In this document: in pieces, positions 1-11,300 of the stretch | Layout: the number at the start of each line of letters is the position of its first letter | How positions within the stretch are numbered: the first letter of the stretch is position 1 | Assembly: GCA_029532415.1 (NCBI GenBank) | Contig: JAQOTA010000042.1 | Coordinates: 434,001-498,000 of the forward strand | Direction of reading: 5' to 3' | Source: Marasmius tenuissimus | Taxonomy: Eukaryota; Basidiomycota; Agaricomycetes; Agaricales; Marasmiaceae | DNA length: 64,000 bases | Program-made: the position numbers and the translations under genes | Notes under the pieces: model-generated | Told to the model about the DNA's origin: nothing | Database searches by the model: none | Seen by the model: only the letters and a program-made list of their open reading frames with translations

Positions 1-754
1 GCATCACACACTCCCCAGCATCCAAGATTTTTTAGATAGTCACTAGATCACAGGGGGGTCATCTGAAATGTTCCCAAATGTGACAAAAACTCGGGCGGCC
101 CAAAGCCAGAGAATCGGACTTTCTGCCATTTTTTGACCTGAATCCGGTGCATTCTGCAAATTTTGACTGGTGGCGACTGTCAGCCACCGTGATTCTCCCT
201 CAGCCCCTTACAGTTCCATACAAAATTTCCGCCGGTGTCACCAGTCACCCAACTGCCATCTGAATTCACGCCAGAGAATTTTTTGGTTCACACGGGAAAC
301 CCCATCCGGATTCCGAATTGATTGAAATAGGTCAGTACTGCATCTGAAGAGGAGGTGGTGAATACGGGACAGCTGAGTGAGTTATTGAGTCCTTGATTGT
401 GCCATCAACGTCCGTAAGCGCAACGGGTCAGTGGTCGGGGGTGAATGATGCAGAAAATCGGGGCAGTACTGAGCACAAGCAGATACGCGAGGATCGAGGG
501 GATGAGTCGACACTGTACAAAACGGAGCTAAAAGACAGCCGTGTGTATAGAGATCCCAACGCTCGAAGGATTTCTATACTACACTTCCCACTATGCTTTC
601 TACAACAACCTCCTGCTCAACAGGAAGTCTACTTTCGACCATTTCAAGGCAATTACTAGTTATTTTTCGATTATAGCCTTGCCAAGTATTGGCTTGAACA
701 ATAACCAGTGTTGGTACGATTCCCTGTGTTCGTTTCGCTCAAAAAATGAAAAAT
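1..754. other. No recognisable gene
   Basis: Only short overlapping open frames of up to 88 codons occur here, with no splice-consistent coding pattern and no family motif. The stretch lies downstream (3') of the minus-strand membrane-protein gene that ends near 755 and could hold its 3' UTR. Confidence 0.5.
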
Positions 755-1760
755 TTACGGGGACCTGAAACTACGCACCCCAATCGTGATCATGATTGAG
801 ACAATGTCCCAGGGTTTCCCTATGGACGTGGTTGCGAGTGTTATCAGGACCACCATCGACAGCACGTATAACAAGCCGGACTCCAAACTACGGGGGCTGT
901 CAGCAATGTGAAATTCAGCGCGCACGCAGGCCATACAGAATTGCAATGATTGCAGAGAACTTCCTTCTCGACTCCGGGCTAAGCGTGTTTCCAGTAACTC
1001 GGATGGTCATCCTAATTCGAAGCGCTATGATTTCGTCATTTGAAGTAGTAACGAGGTGTTACAAAAGGAGACTGACCTATGGTACCCGTCAAAATGAGGC
1101 TGGATAGCGCGATTAGCGCCAGAAATGTGTTCAACAGTAAATATTTTGCATCATTATCTTCTTCTCTGTGGGAACTAACCGTACAGCAATGGCAAAAGAA
1201 GTTCTGCCGACTGTTCAATCTTGAGTTCTGAGCGCCGGCCATTGACTCTCAAGGTGCTCACGAAGGAGTATGGTACAGACCAAGATGGGAATGGAAATGT
1301 ATCGTTGGTGGCGATACCCCCATAGGACATAGCAGCGGAAGATCTAGTGCAAGCCAGTCACTTCATCTCTGTCGACTAGTAGAGACTTAACTAGAATAGC
1401 GTAGACCATTCCACTTGCACAATGAACGTTCTACATGAGTTGAATGCCACAGGCAGAATATGAGTAGCCAATGTACCCTTGGAGACACGTTATCACGATG
1501 CGAGAAATGCCAGAATAGGTCAAGAGTTACTACTAACATCTTTATAGCTCACGCGCGTAACGCACCCGAGGACATTCTCTGCCCGTTCTACGGTTACCGG
1601 AGGCTCCAGTCCAGAGTAGATATAGAATTGCTCCGAGATTTGAAGGAGATCGAACGCTAGAGCGATAGGGATGCTCAATGTGGCCAGCACGAACAGCGCG
1701 TGAAGGGAAACTTGATGGAAAAGACACTCTCGAGCTCTTGGCCGCTTCTTGAGCACGAGT
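755..1760 (-). CDS. Seven-helix basidiomycete membrane protein, paralog P0
   Basis: This is a multi-exon minus-strand gene of an agaricomycete family of multi-pass membrane proteins of unknown function. Visible pieces in order are a hydrophobic exon around 1700-1600 with ALFVLATLSIPIALAF, and an exon opening near 1346 with IFRCYVLWG, the hallmark of the third helix. Next comes the helix LLNTFLALIALSSLILTGTI near 1130-1080, then a loop with TLSPESRRKFSAIIAIL near 980-940. The last exon has ESGLLYVLSMVVLITL and ends with VSIMITIGVRSF near 800. The Ser-Pro-Glu-Ser loop, the ESG-containing sixth helix and the I-I-x-R-like end match the family order. The first exon and exact splice sites were not resolved, so the model is approximate. 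It is related to copies near 3.9, 24, 40 and 45 kb. Whether it is expressed cannot be judged. Confidence 0.55.
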
Positions 1761-2043
1761 AAGCCGATGCGGTATAGTAAAACATATAAGCCATATAAAA
1801 ATAAATGGACCTATCCATAGTGCTTGGTCTGAGACACGTGGAGAATGAGTAGAACTTGGAATTTGGGCAACTTACCGAATTGAGAAGTAACGGAGCTACG
1901 ACCATCGAGTTGAACCCAGTTCTCACTGCCTTTTCTGAGCCCTGGACCAGCCGACCTGGCAACATGAGAGGGAATGGGGATCAAATGGATCTGTCTCACT
2001 GGCTTATAACAGCGAGGGATAGGCCCATTTCGATTTAGCCACC

Positions 2044-2439
2044 ATGAGAACTGGTTTGTTTTTAGAAATAGGCCAAGTTCTCATGTACCCTGGATGTGAG
2101 AGTATTTCTTCGGATACTGATGATCCATCTTTGATGATGCGGCAGATTGATCTCGAAGCAAAGGTTGTATTTGCTCGGCTCTGTGTTACCAGCCTCTGCG
2201 AGGAGATAGTTGTTGCGGCTCAAGGGTCAACAATGGAGGTCGAGGGAGGTATCGAACATTGGTACGAGCTTGAACTTGGGAGAAATGTGAATCTCTTCAG
2301 TGAGATCAGAAGAGGTATGAGCACAGATTTCTTTGATGGTTGCTCGGTGTCTTCAGGAACTGTATCGAGAGATACAACATTTGAGGGATGTGTACTTGCT
2401 CAAAACCTGTGCTGTCAAGGCCCAAGGGGCAGCTTCTAG
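2044..2439 (+). CDS. Hypothetical ORF, 131 codons
   Basis: An uninterrupted frame starts at an ATG in a good context (gccaccATGa) and ends at 2439. The product is mildly acidic and contains no motif, signal peptide or membrane segment I recognise. It sits divergently upstream of the minus-strand membrane gene P0. Without homology it could equally be a chance frame. It is listed because the start context is strong and the length is above most neighbouring random frames. Confidence 0.2.
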   Translation: MRTGLFLEIGQVLMYPGCESISSDTDDPSLMMRQIDLEAKVVFARLCVTSLCEEIVVAAQGSTMEVEGGIEHWYELELGRNVNLFSEIRRGMSTDFFDGCSVSSGTVSRDTTFEGCVLAQNLCCQGPRGSF

Positions 2440-3819
2440 ATATAAGAAGAAACAGAGATGCTTGATCACTAGACATGAAGTTCCTTCGACGTATCTTTGG
2501 AAATTTTACCCTCCGACTATGTCCAGCGTACAGAGCTGTTCTGCTCAACATCAAATGTGCCAACGCTAGTCTGCCTTCTGTGAGAACGGGACATGATACG
2601 ATGAAAAATGTTGCTCTCGTCCTGAGAGCTTCATAGGTACCTCCCTACTTGAGATCTAATACTAATGATAAGCGTCGGCAAAAGCCGAGATCGTTAAGTC
2701 TCTCGTGGCAACCAACCATGCTACATGTCAAATAGGTACCCAAAACAAAAATCCTTCCCTTGATATGAAGGGTGTTGGGCTTTTGTTCCGGGCTTCTGGG
2801 ATCCAAACGGCGGTCAGTCGCGCTAACTTGGTTATGCCGCACGCATCTGTTGAAATCACTGTTTATGCCCCGAGAAGCTCACATCTTCTCTCTTCTGGGC
2901 GTTTTGCGCTTATCCGGCAACAAGGAAGTGGCACTTGATTTTGTAGGTCCAAATCATGTTGTTGAATTGAAACAACATGTAACGCCTATGTCCATTTAGG
3001 TATGATCTACAGTTTACATATGTTTATCTACGCCTTTTGCCTTTTACTACTTGAGCCACGCCGTACGCTCAGGTCGTTTGTCCTTTCTTTTGCTCATACT
3101 TGTACCTACAGTGGTTATAAAACCTTGTCGTGTCCAAGTTTCGAGCGAAAGTGAGGATCCGGGGTTCTAACGAGCCCCATACCCGTTACACAACACGTGG
3201 CCGAGGAACACATATCCCCTTCTAAGTTTGCTCAGCTCGAAATATACCTCAAAGTTAATGAATTATTCACTGAGGATCATTTTTCTCTGGATGACCCCTC
3301 AAATGAGGATGCAATGTCATCTTACAGCATACGATGCCCTTGTTCGCTGTCACTTTGCCTAACTTCACTAACTTTTTCAGGTAGCTACTGACCGAATGGA
3401 ATCACCCTGAATATGATGCCAGCTTCCACTGCCAAAGGCGAGACTGGAGTAAAGGAGAACCGGTGTACCTGGGAGGAGAATGTAGTGACAGAACTTCATT
3501 TGGGTTCGGAAGTGAGAGTCTGGCGGATTATACCTAAGACTACCACCAGTTGGCAGCACAGAAACATTGGAGGCCACTCAATCGGCTCTCGCTAGCATTT
3601 CTGAATATCTTCAGTCGCTCCACTCTTGAACTTCCGATGAGCTAATCCGATGGCACCAGCAGCTAGGAAAATTAATCCAGTCACTTTAAGGATCACCCCA
3701 AGGTCCCGGGTAGCAGACAACATAGATGAAAGATAAATTTGTATCACAATTTGGGAATAATATAGAATCATCGGAATAAATCTTATCTGTACTCGCCCGC
3801 CCAAATACTTTGCTGCCTC
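2440..3819. other. No recognisable gene
   Basis: Overlapping frames of 60-85 codons on both strands show no motif or splice logic. A minus-strand frame at 3592-3804 encodes a hydrophobic stretch (VTGLIFLAAGAIGLAH) next to the P1 fragment and might be a remnant, but it cannot be tied to the family. Confidence 0.4.
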
Positions 3820-4165
3820 CTACTTTCCATCATCCCTGACATGAGCCTCCAGATCCTGTTCCTTCCAACCAATCATTGACTCGTGTTTCTGGATATCAAC
3901 AATAGTATTGACTATTCCTCCGCTTCGCTCATTCATGTCTCTCTCCCTCAAGACAGTGGTCTTAAACGATTTCTCGTCGTTGACAGCGATACCCAACGCT
4001 GAGTGAACAATAATCATTGTGGAAGCGATCCCCTTTGGATCTGTCGTTATTAGCGTTCTAAATCTTGCTATTTGGCGGGCTCACCATTATTGGAACAAGG
4101 CAACTGTACAGAACCTTGCAAGCCAAAGTTGCACTGCCGGGGGACACGTCGTCGTTCACCTTGAA
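3820..4165 (-). pseudogene. C-terminal fragment of a seven-helix membrane gene, paralog P1
   Basis: The minus strand carries the last two exons of the membrane-protein family. The penultimate exon ends with SCLVPIM at a gtgagc donor near 4110, matching TCFVPIM plus gtgagc in the intact copy at 46.3 kb. The last exon begins GIASTMIIVHSALGIAVNDEKSF near 4035 and ends at 3820. The invariant IIVR of other copies reads IIVH here. Earlier exons with the RCY signature were not found upstream to about 5 kb, so this appears to be a truncated copy. Its last exon itself is open, so a divergent gene with unrecognised upstream exons remains possible. Confidence 0.5.
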
Positions 4166-5979
4166 GAAAGGGGTTCTTTTCGGGGTTTCTAGTGCTGAGC
4201 AGAAAAGGGGAGAGCACGAGGTATGGGACTTGAGACACTACTCGTCATACACGATACCCCGTGGGGGTGTAGTAGCACTAATTGACACGGTATCCGTTAG
4301 GATTTAGGAAGTCTGTGATAGTCGTAGTAAAAACGGGAGACCTGACACATAGCCTCAAACAAGAGATTCCTACATTTGTGAAACGACCTACACTTCTAGC
4401 GCAGAGACTCTCCGAATCATCCATCCGACACACAACACAGCCTATCCACTTCCGCAGCCGTCGCCACCATCCTCCAACTCCACCCTCCACCTTCCGATCC
4501 GATTCGATTCACATCGCCCGGATGCCGTGTCCCACTACGTGATTGAGTGACTCTGATCATCACGTCGATGCTGATGTGGGGCATCCGATTTACCAAAACC
4601 CCACATGCATGCGAATAGCTGATGGATGTATGTACTTCGAGTATATGGACAAGTACAACTGTGTCCCGATCCAGTTCCAATGAAGGTCGTCGGCACGTTC
4701 GGACCAACTAGCGATCGCGAAGGCTATACTTGGGCGTGGGTTGTTTTGAATGAGAAGTTTTGTGAATTAGAGATATTTTTGACTGAACAGTAACATGTAT
4801 AAATCTGGGAAAGGCAATAGTTTACAACCCTTTGCGAAGAAATCAAGAAGGGTTGAGCGAGGGGAAGAGATATGAGCGGCAGTAAACCCGCTTTAAACAC
4901 CTCCAAATCCACATCAAACATCTCCAAGGCTACGGTTACCTATGTCCGCCTCTCGAAATGCGCCTCAACCCTCCTGTAAGATGTCCAAAACATCGGCCGA
5001 ATGGGCGTAGCCGCCGTCTACGTTCACTAATTTTATTTTTCCACATCTACAACCTGTGAAATGCGTGCCAGCCTTTTCGCAAAGGGCTGTAATGATATCA
5101 GCAGGCAAACAATACATTGCTCTGTGCACTCGGAACTCTTTCAGCCACAGGCCTTTGAGTCCGGAAGATAGCATGCAAATAGCGTGGATAGTTCGTCCAA
5201 ACACTATCCCGTACATAATAACGTATTCATCAGACCGTAGACGCAGGCACGAGACCAACCAAAGATTTCACATACCAAACAATAATGTCCGATCTGTGGG
5301 GTGCCAGATTCAACACTCTGGTCCGCCCCATGGGTTCAGCACGAGAGACTCAGACAATCGCCTCGGCGAATCAGAACTCTCGACCACTCAAAAGTCCGAA
5401 TGAATCATGATGGAGAAAATCCTGCGCAAGACCAAGAATGAACAAATGGATCAGGCCTTGATCACGAGAAGCCGGAGTCTCGACTTGCCGGGCTGTAAAC
5501 GAGGCCGATCCCCTATGACTGTTGTCGTGGATCTTGGTAGCCCGTTCAGCGTGGGCCCTGGGATAGCTGCGACGGCGCATTCCGAATTTGAGACTCCAAT
5601 CCTCAACTAAAATGCGTGCCTTGTTCGTCCTGACGAGAACCGAAATTGGATGAGACAGCACTCGGCCTGCCTCATCGCCACGCCCTCATTCGCTTCCGGA
5701 GAAGGGCTGTCACCTTTGAAATAGGTGGTTGCCCTGAGAAACTTGACAAAGCAGCAAAGTGGAGGAAATGACACTGGGGGCATTTTGATGTCAGATTCCA
5801 CCTGTATGTAATATGTCATATTGCAGTCATATACAGGATTCGGACAACGTTCCTCTTTGGGCCATGGATTCTGAGCATGCGAAGTTCGAAGTCTGTGTTT
5901 GTGACTGATGGGTGAGATTAAATGTGGATTGGATACATCGGCTCGTGAGAAAAACGTACCGTAATTGGGTTGGTAGTAC
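4166..5979. other. No recognisable gene
   Basis: The longest frames (4965-5258 and 5371-5661, minus; 5056-5403, plus) overlap one another and show no family motif. Nothing here could be assigned. Confidence 0.4.
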
Positions 5980-6078
5980 CACTGGGGGCACAAGGCGTCT
6001 CGGTTGAGACTCAACCGAGACGGTCTCGGGTGAGATCAACTTGAGGACAACTTGAGGACAAATCGAGTCCTCATGGCG
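5980..6078 (-). repeat. Dispersed ~90-bp repeat, copy 1 (inverted relative to copy at 22.2 kb)
   Basis: The reverse complement of this stretch matches 22213-22300 over nearly its whole length with a few transitions. This copy has an extra tandem unit of acttgaggaca at 6039-6060, present once in the other copy. It contains a near-perfect palindrome at 5996-6022. The flanks do not match, so it is a dispersed element or element end, not part of a larger duplication. Confidence 0.7.
5996..6022. repeat. 27-bp palindrome with 13-bp arms
   Basis: The arm cgtctcggttgag is followed by one base and then its exact reverse complement. It lies inside the dispersed repeat; the copy at 22.2 kb has a mutated version with one arm changed. 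Such a hairpin could be a transposon terminus or protein-binding site, but no function is shown. Confidence 0.75.
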
Positions 6079-6191
6079 AACGTTCAGCGGAGATTCAAAT
6101 AATGTACAAATCAGTGTATTTATTGGCAAAAAAACATAATCGACTGTCACAGATCTATGTAACGAGTTTGTACAACGAGTATGCTTGAGTT

Positions 6192-6231
6192 GGCGTCAGC
6201 GTCGGCGTCGGCGTCGGTACCGGCGTCGGTG
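6192..6231. repeat. GTCGGC-type hexanucleotide microsatellite
   Basis: About six imperfect copies of the hexamer (gcgtcg register) occur with two interruptions. It is not in a recognised coding frame. Confidence 0.7.
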
Positions 6232-6722
6232 CACAGCCGCCGGTTATTGAGCTCTTCTCCCACTGTCAACATCCTTTTTGCTACCTCTCTTGAAATCAGC
6301 ATACACGGCTCCGGAGGACTTTAGCCAAGGACAGGAAGGATACTGTGGGCTCTAGGTGCGTGATATTCAGTCTCTTCAGGAGGAATCAGGGCTCTCATAC
6401 CGACAACTCACAGTACAGGTCTATCCAATTACATCCAGCGCCGCTCGTCCCTTTCGGCATCCACTCTCAGTCAAAATCGAGCAGGGAGGAATAGAAAATC
6501 ATCAGAAGACTTTGATAACGAAGATAAAGAAGATGGACCCACACTCCGTTGACGTTATGCGCATACGGCTCCCCAGCCCTCCTTTCTTCAACACCCATTA
6601 TCATACCATCCAATGATCAAACGACGTTTTCACGTCGCAGTATTCGCATGTTTCATCCTTACGGCCACCCGAACCGACCCTCGATAATCGTTCACCAGTA
6701 CCCGCATATGGCCTTTGTTCAC

Positions 6723-7455
6723 TGAACCAATCGCCGAACGCGTTCCTGCAACGCTCATCGACGTCGGTCAGCAGCAGCAGCAAAGAGCGAACCGTAACTC
6801 GCCAATCGACTTCATCAAACATCGAAGAAGTCATCTTTATCCTCGATGCCCGCCCAACTCTGACTTTACCTCCCTCGGCGTTGTACCACGTCCTTTCGGC
6901 CACAACAACTGCTGTACACGACCATCCCCCTCGAGATCAGCCTCAAGTTACGCCAATTATCTTGCAATTGGCCACACGATTCAATCAGTACCGCGGTTCT
7001 GAACAATGCCGGAGTACGAGTGAAGATACCTGGGTGGATATATTGCTTCAGAATTTACGGTCCGACGACGCACCCGAACGCGGCCCTGTACAAGGTCGGG
7101 CGTACGACCGATTACAAAAGGCGCGCACTCGAGTGGCGGCTGCAATGTCCATCTTACTGGCATGAATGGTTCGTGCCAATATGGGTTGACGATACGTACG
7201 CAATTGGTGCAGTTCCCTATCACTTCAATTAATTTTGTGAAGATTATTGAGGATTTGACGTGCCTAGAAAAAGCCGTACACGCTGAGCTGGATGGAATAT
7301 GTTTGCGACGGCCTCGCGACCAATGCTCCGACTGCCAACAACACCACCAAGAGATCTTTGAGCTCCCAGAAATCCCGGGACTTCTCAACTATCAGGACGT
7401 GATCGCCCCGCTGATAAGGAGAAACATGGCGGAGGGCGTAGGATCCGAAGAATAG
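6723..7455 (+). pseudogene. T5orf172 / GIY-YIG-type domain protein, frame broken
   Basis: Three consecutive stretches in three different frames read like one protein. The first (about 6723-7010) contains EEVIFILDARPTLTLPPSAL. The second (about 7005-7215) contains GWIYCFRIYGPTTHPNAALY followed directly by KVGRTTDYKRRALEW, the GIY and YKVGR core of the domain. The third (about 7225-7455) contains LTCLEKAVHAELD, the catalytic-type helix with Glu, then CSDCQQHHQEIFELP, the conserved C-x2-C-x4-H motif. Basidiomycetes carry many such proteins, probably DNA-binding or nuclease-like; a specific role is unknown. Frame changes at about 7010 and 7216 have no convincing introns. Near 7216 a short insertion (aattaattttgtg) would explain the shift. 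It may be a pseudogene, or a gene with very short introns. Confidence 0.6.
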
Positions 7456-7472
7456 AGAGTTTGGGTACTTAC

Positions 7473-7684
7473 CGACTTCTTGAGCATGGAGTTTGCCATC
7501 CACAGTATTCACCTGTACATACTTGTTCAATAAGTGATAGAATGGAGGCTCGTTATACATACACCCACAAATGATAGCCACACGACCTGATGTCGGATCA
7601 CCGGGCCTACCCAGAACGTGATGGCCACGTGCCCAGTGCGTGGGGCACGAGCACGGGCATGTTCCCTTGCTCTTAACCAACATC
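7473..7684 (-). CDS. Cys-rich first exon of a small unknown gene (partial)
   Basis: The minus-strand frame starts at an ATG at 7684 and runs about 71 codons to a consensus donor (gtaagtaccc). It contains a cluster CPCSCPTHWARGHH and later ICGCMYNEPPF, suggesting metal binding, and uses codons evenly. No downstream exon was identified because it would overlap the T5orf172 region in the opposite direction. The combination of a good donor and a Cys/His pattern is the only support. It could be the antisense of an unrecognised plus-strand segment. Confidence 0.3.
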
Positions 7685-7688
7685 ATCC

Positions 7689-8016
7689 ATGTCGACCTTT
7701 GATAAACAACAACAACGGCGTGCGACGTGAGTACTAGTTTCGAAAACGATGTGGCAGAAACTTACCCCGCTTTCAGATGGCTTGACAGCGAGAAGAGTAC
7801 CTTCGCGGAATGGGAGAATCTAGCCTGATCAAGGATCTCTCGTCCGCACTCGCTGACGACGAGCAAGTGCCCGGCCAAACCTATTACCGTGTCCTCGAGA
7901 GGGAGCATATGTCTCTCCGATTCACTGAACTGGTCAAAATGTTAGACGAATCATCCACAAGGAAGAAAGGGCAGCGAGAAGAACAAAGAGAGCGAAGCAA
8001 AGGAGGAGAGATTTAG
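7689..8016 (+). pseudogene. Small hypothetical gene with frameshift
   Basis: An ATG at 7689 opens a Gln-rich exon that ends at a consensus donor (gtgagtact). After an acceptor ctttcag at about 7777 the frame reads WLDSEKSTFAEWEN and then stops at TGA. A second frame overlapping it continues with SLIKDLSSALADDE and YYRVLEREHMSLRFTELVKML to 8016. The two halves look like one short helical protein joined across a one-base shift near 7820. No function is known to me. It sits between the T5orf172 remnant and the large gene at 8.36 kb, same strand. Confidence 0.4.
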
Positions 8017-8357
8017 AGAAAACAAAGCCGACTGCGGATAAAGGGCATAGGAGTACAGTGGTGGGAGTAGATCCTGGAGGGGAGGAACTTGAAAAGACAG
8101 CCTGTATACCTCGTAGACTCCATAATCTTGATTGTTCAACGACGTCTTCTTCGCCCTATGGATATGATTAGTTGCTAGCCTACTGAATAGTCTATCTGAA
8201 CTCACTGATGTCTCTATACAGTATGGCCCTGCCGCATTGAAATATTCGTCCAGAACTTGTGGCGGGCGCATGTACATACTCGACGTTGACATCTGCTCTG
8301 TTCTTTGTTCTTCCAACAAGTGTTTGTTCCCCCATCGACAAAAATATTCCTGTTTCA

Positions 8358-11300
8358 ATGTCGAACCCAGCGAGTATGTCCCAGAATCCTGGCCAGCCTC
8401 AAAATCCTGGCGGCCCAATGTCGCCACCCGACCCACCAGGCGCTCAGGAGGCAGATGAAGATGACGACGAGGGTTCGAGGAGATACAGAGCACCGCACCA
8501 GCTTTTCAAGAAGGATTTGGAGAAATTCCCCGGGATTTTGGCTACGAAGGTAACGCAGCTCTGCTCTAAAAACTCCGTTAGCTCATACAATTCCAGACGG
8601 CTTTATATGTCCACGTCTCCGTGATGATGAGACGTAGAGATATCTATTCACTGCCACTAACGCCCGACGACCAGACAAAAGAAGCGTTTCGCGTGAACCG
8701 GGAGAAGATTCGGAAGTATCTTGATCAAAGGTCCCAGTTGTTTACGTCGTTGTTGTCGGACTTGAATGATCATGCAAAAGAATTGCGAAGGCTGATGTTG
8801 AATGGGAAGCACAGCATTGTGAACATCTCAAAACTTGAGGAGGAGGCGTTCAGGACGATTTGTCAGGATATGGCGGGGATAGGCTTGGAGAGGTTTATGC
8901 CAGATCTCTTGGTGGATGCTTTCTCTGATTGGAACACCGTGCACGAGAAGGTGTTGCTGCGTTCGTTCCATTGTTGCATTGAGTCCGGTCAATACAGATA
9001 TTGGGCAGTCAACGACGACTACGTTCGCAATGATAGCCTGATGGGTGACCTGTATAGACATTACGTCTTCTTCAAGTTGAAGGGGGATTGTATGGCCACC
9101 ACCAGAAGCCAAGATCCAAACTACCCCGACAACTTGAAGGTGTCCGACGCTAACTTCAAGCAGCGGAAATATGTAAGTAACCGTTTGCAAGGATAGAAAC
9201 AGTTGGACTTACCTACCAAACAGATAGGTAAACAACGTGGGGATTGGTTCCGCCAACAGGGATTCTCTCGAGAAGTACAAAATCTCATGTCACACCCAGA
9301 CTCTGTTTCCGAAGACGAGGAAGCGCCGGGTAATGAAGGTATACGCTATATCCTAGACAGGCCAGATAGGAATCCTGTCGTCACCAGCATGGCCAGGATA
9401 TGCGACACAGCTTGCGAGACTGCTAGAAAGTGGGGGCTGGGGGTCATACAGGGTACGAAGATGAGGAAGCTGGGTGTGGCGCAACCGTATAAACGGATAC
9501 CCCACCCAGGAGGATGGCTGCGCCCCCCCACCTGGTATCACCCCCATCAACTTCTGGTATACCGGATTCTGTCAGCAGCTGCAAGGGGCCTTTGGAGCCT
9601 GGATGCGCATGCTGCCTTATCCCCGGACGTCACCGCCGAGGACATCATGAAAGCCGACCCCCCACACAGCTTCAAGGAGATGGACAGCAAGACATTCAAC
9701 CGTACCTATGGCGAAAAGGCCCTCGCTCCATACACATTGCCAGTGGGGAAGGCATTGTCCAAGTTGAAGATAAAGGGAAAAAACTCCAAAACGGTTCAGC
9801 GAGAGAAGCACCGTTCAGAACGTGCTGGACACCTTCAACAGCAAATGTATGGCCATGCAGATAGCGACGACGACGATGAAGAGGTGATACCCCCATTTGA
9901 GTGTACAAGCTCTCCTGAAGAGCCCGAAGACCTGGGCAGAGGAAGAAGCCCAGGAAGGGGAGGACAAAGGGACTGGACTAGTGGAAGTTCGAGTGAAGAA
10001 GACGGCCAGGGGGGAAGTGGTCATAAAGGTAGAAAAGGCGGAAAAGGTGGTAGGGGTGCTAGGAGTGGTAGAGGTGGTAGGGGTGGTGGACGTGCTGCTT
10101 GTCCGAGTGCTGGTCCGCGTGCTGGCGGTGGTGCTGCTCCCCCTGAACCTGCTGGTGCTGGTGCTAGCGCTGGTGCTCCCCCTGAACCCGCCGTCCTTGA
10201 CGCTGGCGCTCCTGACAGTGCTACTCCTGCTGCTCCTGGGGCCACTGCCCCAGAAGGTGATGATCTCAACAACGACGTTGAGATGGAAGATGCAGTGCCG
10301 AGCCTGGATGTTGGCAACAAGGGTGCTTCTGGTCCCAAAGTTGGTAGCGAAGAGGACGACAAGTACGGCGTCGAGTACGAGGCATTTATGTATTATCGGG
10401 AGGCGCATCCAAGTAGTATGCAGTATAAATGGGACAGGGTCAGGAACTGGGAATGGTGGACCAATTCAGAGACAGAGCTGGTGGTCCGTCAAGGTCCAAG
10501 GAATTCAATCCCTGTCAGGATTGTCGGCGACTACGTCTCTTTTCCGAGCCCAGAAGTCACCAATGACGATGATCGTGGCATCGACCAGGACAGGATGGAG
10601 AATGGCCCATTCCAATACACCTACAAGGGCGAATCTGTCGCGTATGGAAACGATTGGCGCCACAATACGGAGTTGATCTGGCAAGACCAGAAGTCGCACG
10701 GCAAGGATTATAAACAAATCGCAGAGGGGCGCATTGGGTCTCTTCGCATGCGACTTGTTGATGAGGATACTGACGGCACAAGAGTCCCCGGTGGGAGGTT
10801 TTCGTGGGTGACCAGGGCATCCTCCGCGAGGGTCCCAGACATTTGATTCGATTCCGCAATGAACCAAAGAATTTTGGGCTGAAAGGGCTTGAGGGACAGG
10901 GGTATAACAAGCTGGCCAATGTCCCTAGCCTATACAACATCACGGAGGAGCAACACTGGGCGGGTCCCTATGAATTCAGCTGGCACGGGAAACCTGTCCA
11001 CTACATCTGTGATCTAGAGAACACGTGGGAGTACTACATGTGCCGACAAGGCCTTGCAGAGATCATCTTGCAACAAGGGCCACGGGGATCTCAGCTCGTT
11101 CGTTTGATATACGGAGTCAATAGGGCCTCTGATGGCTCTCCGATGGATATTGAGTTTTACAACATTGATGAAGAGATTCAGGGCTACATGGATGTGGAGA
11201 CTCAGTTCTCTTGGATGGAAAGTGACCCGACATATGCTCAGTCAAGTGCAAAATTGTTGGGTAAAAGGAAGGCGAAGGCAGAGGTGGAAGAGAAGGCGGA

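Noticed and set aside
9897..10676. 259-codon plus frame rich in Val/Leu and the 197-codon minus frame across the same stretch
   Set aside because: Both are shadows of the repetitive RGG/Ala-Pro segment of the large gene, whose frame is supported by flanking introns.
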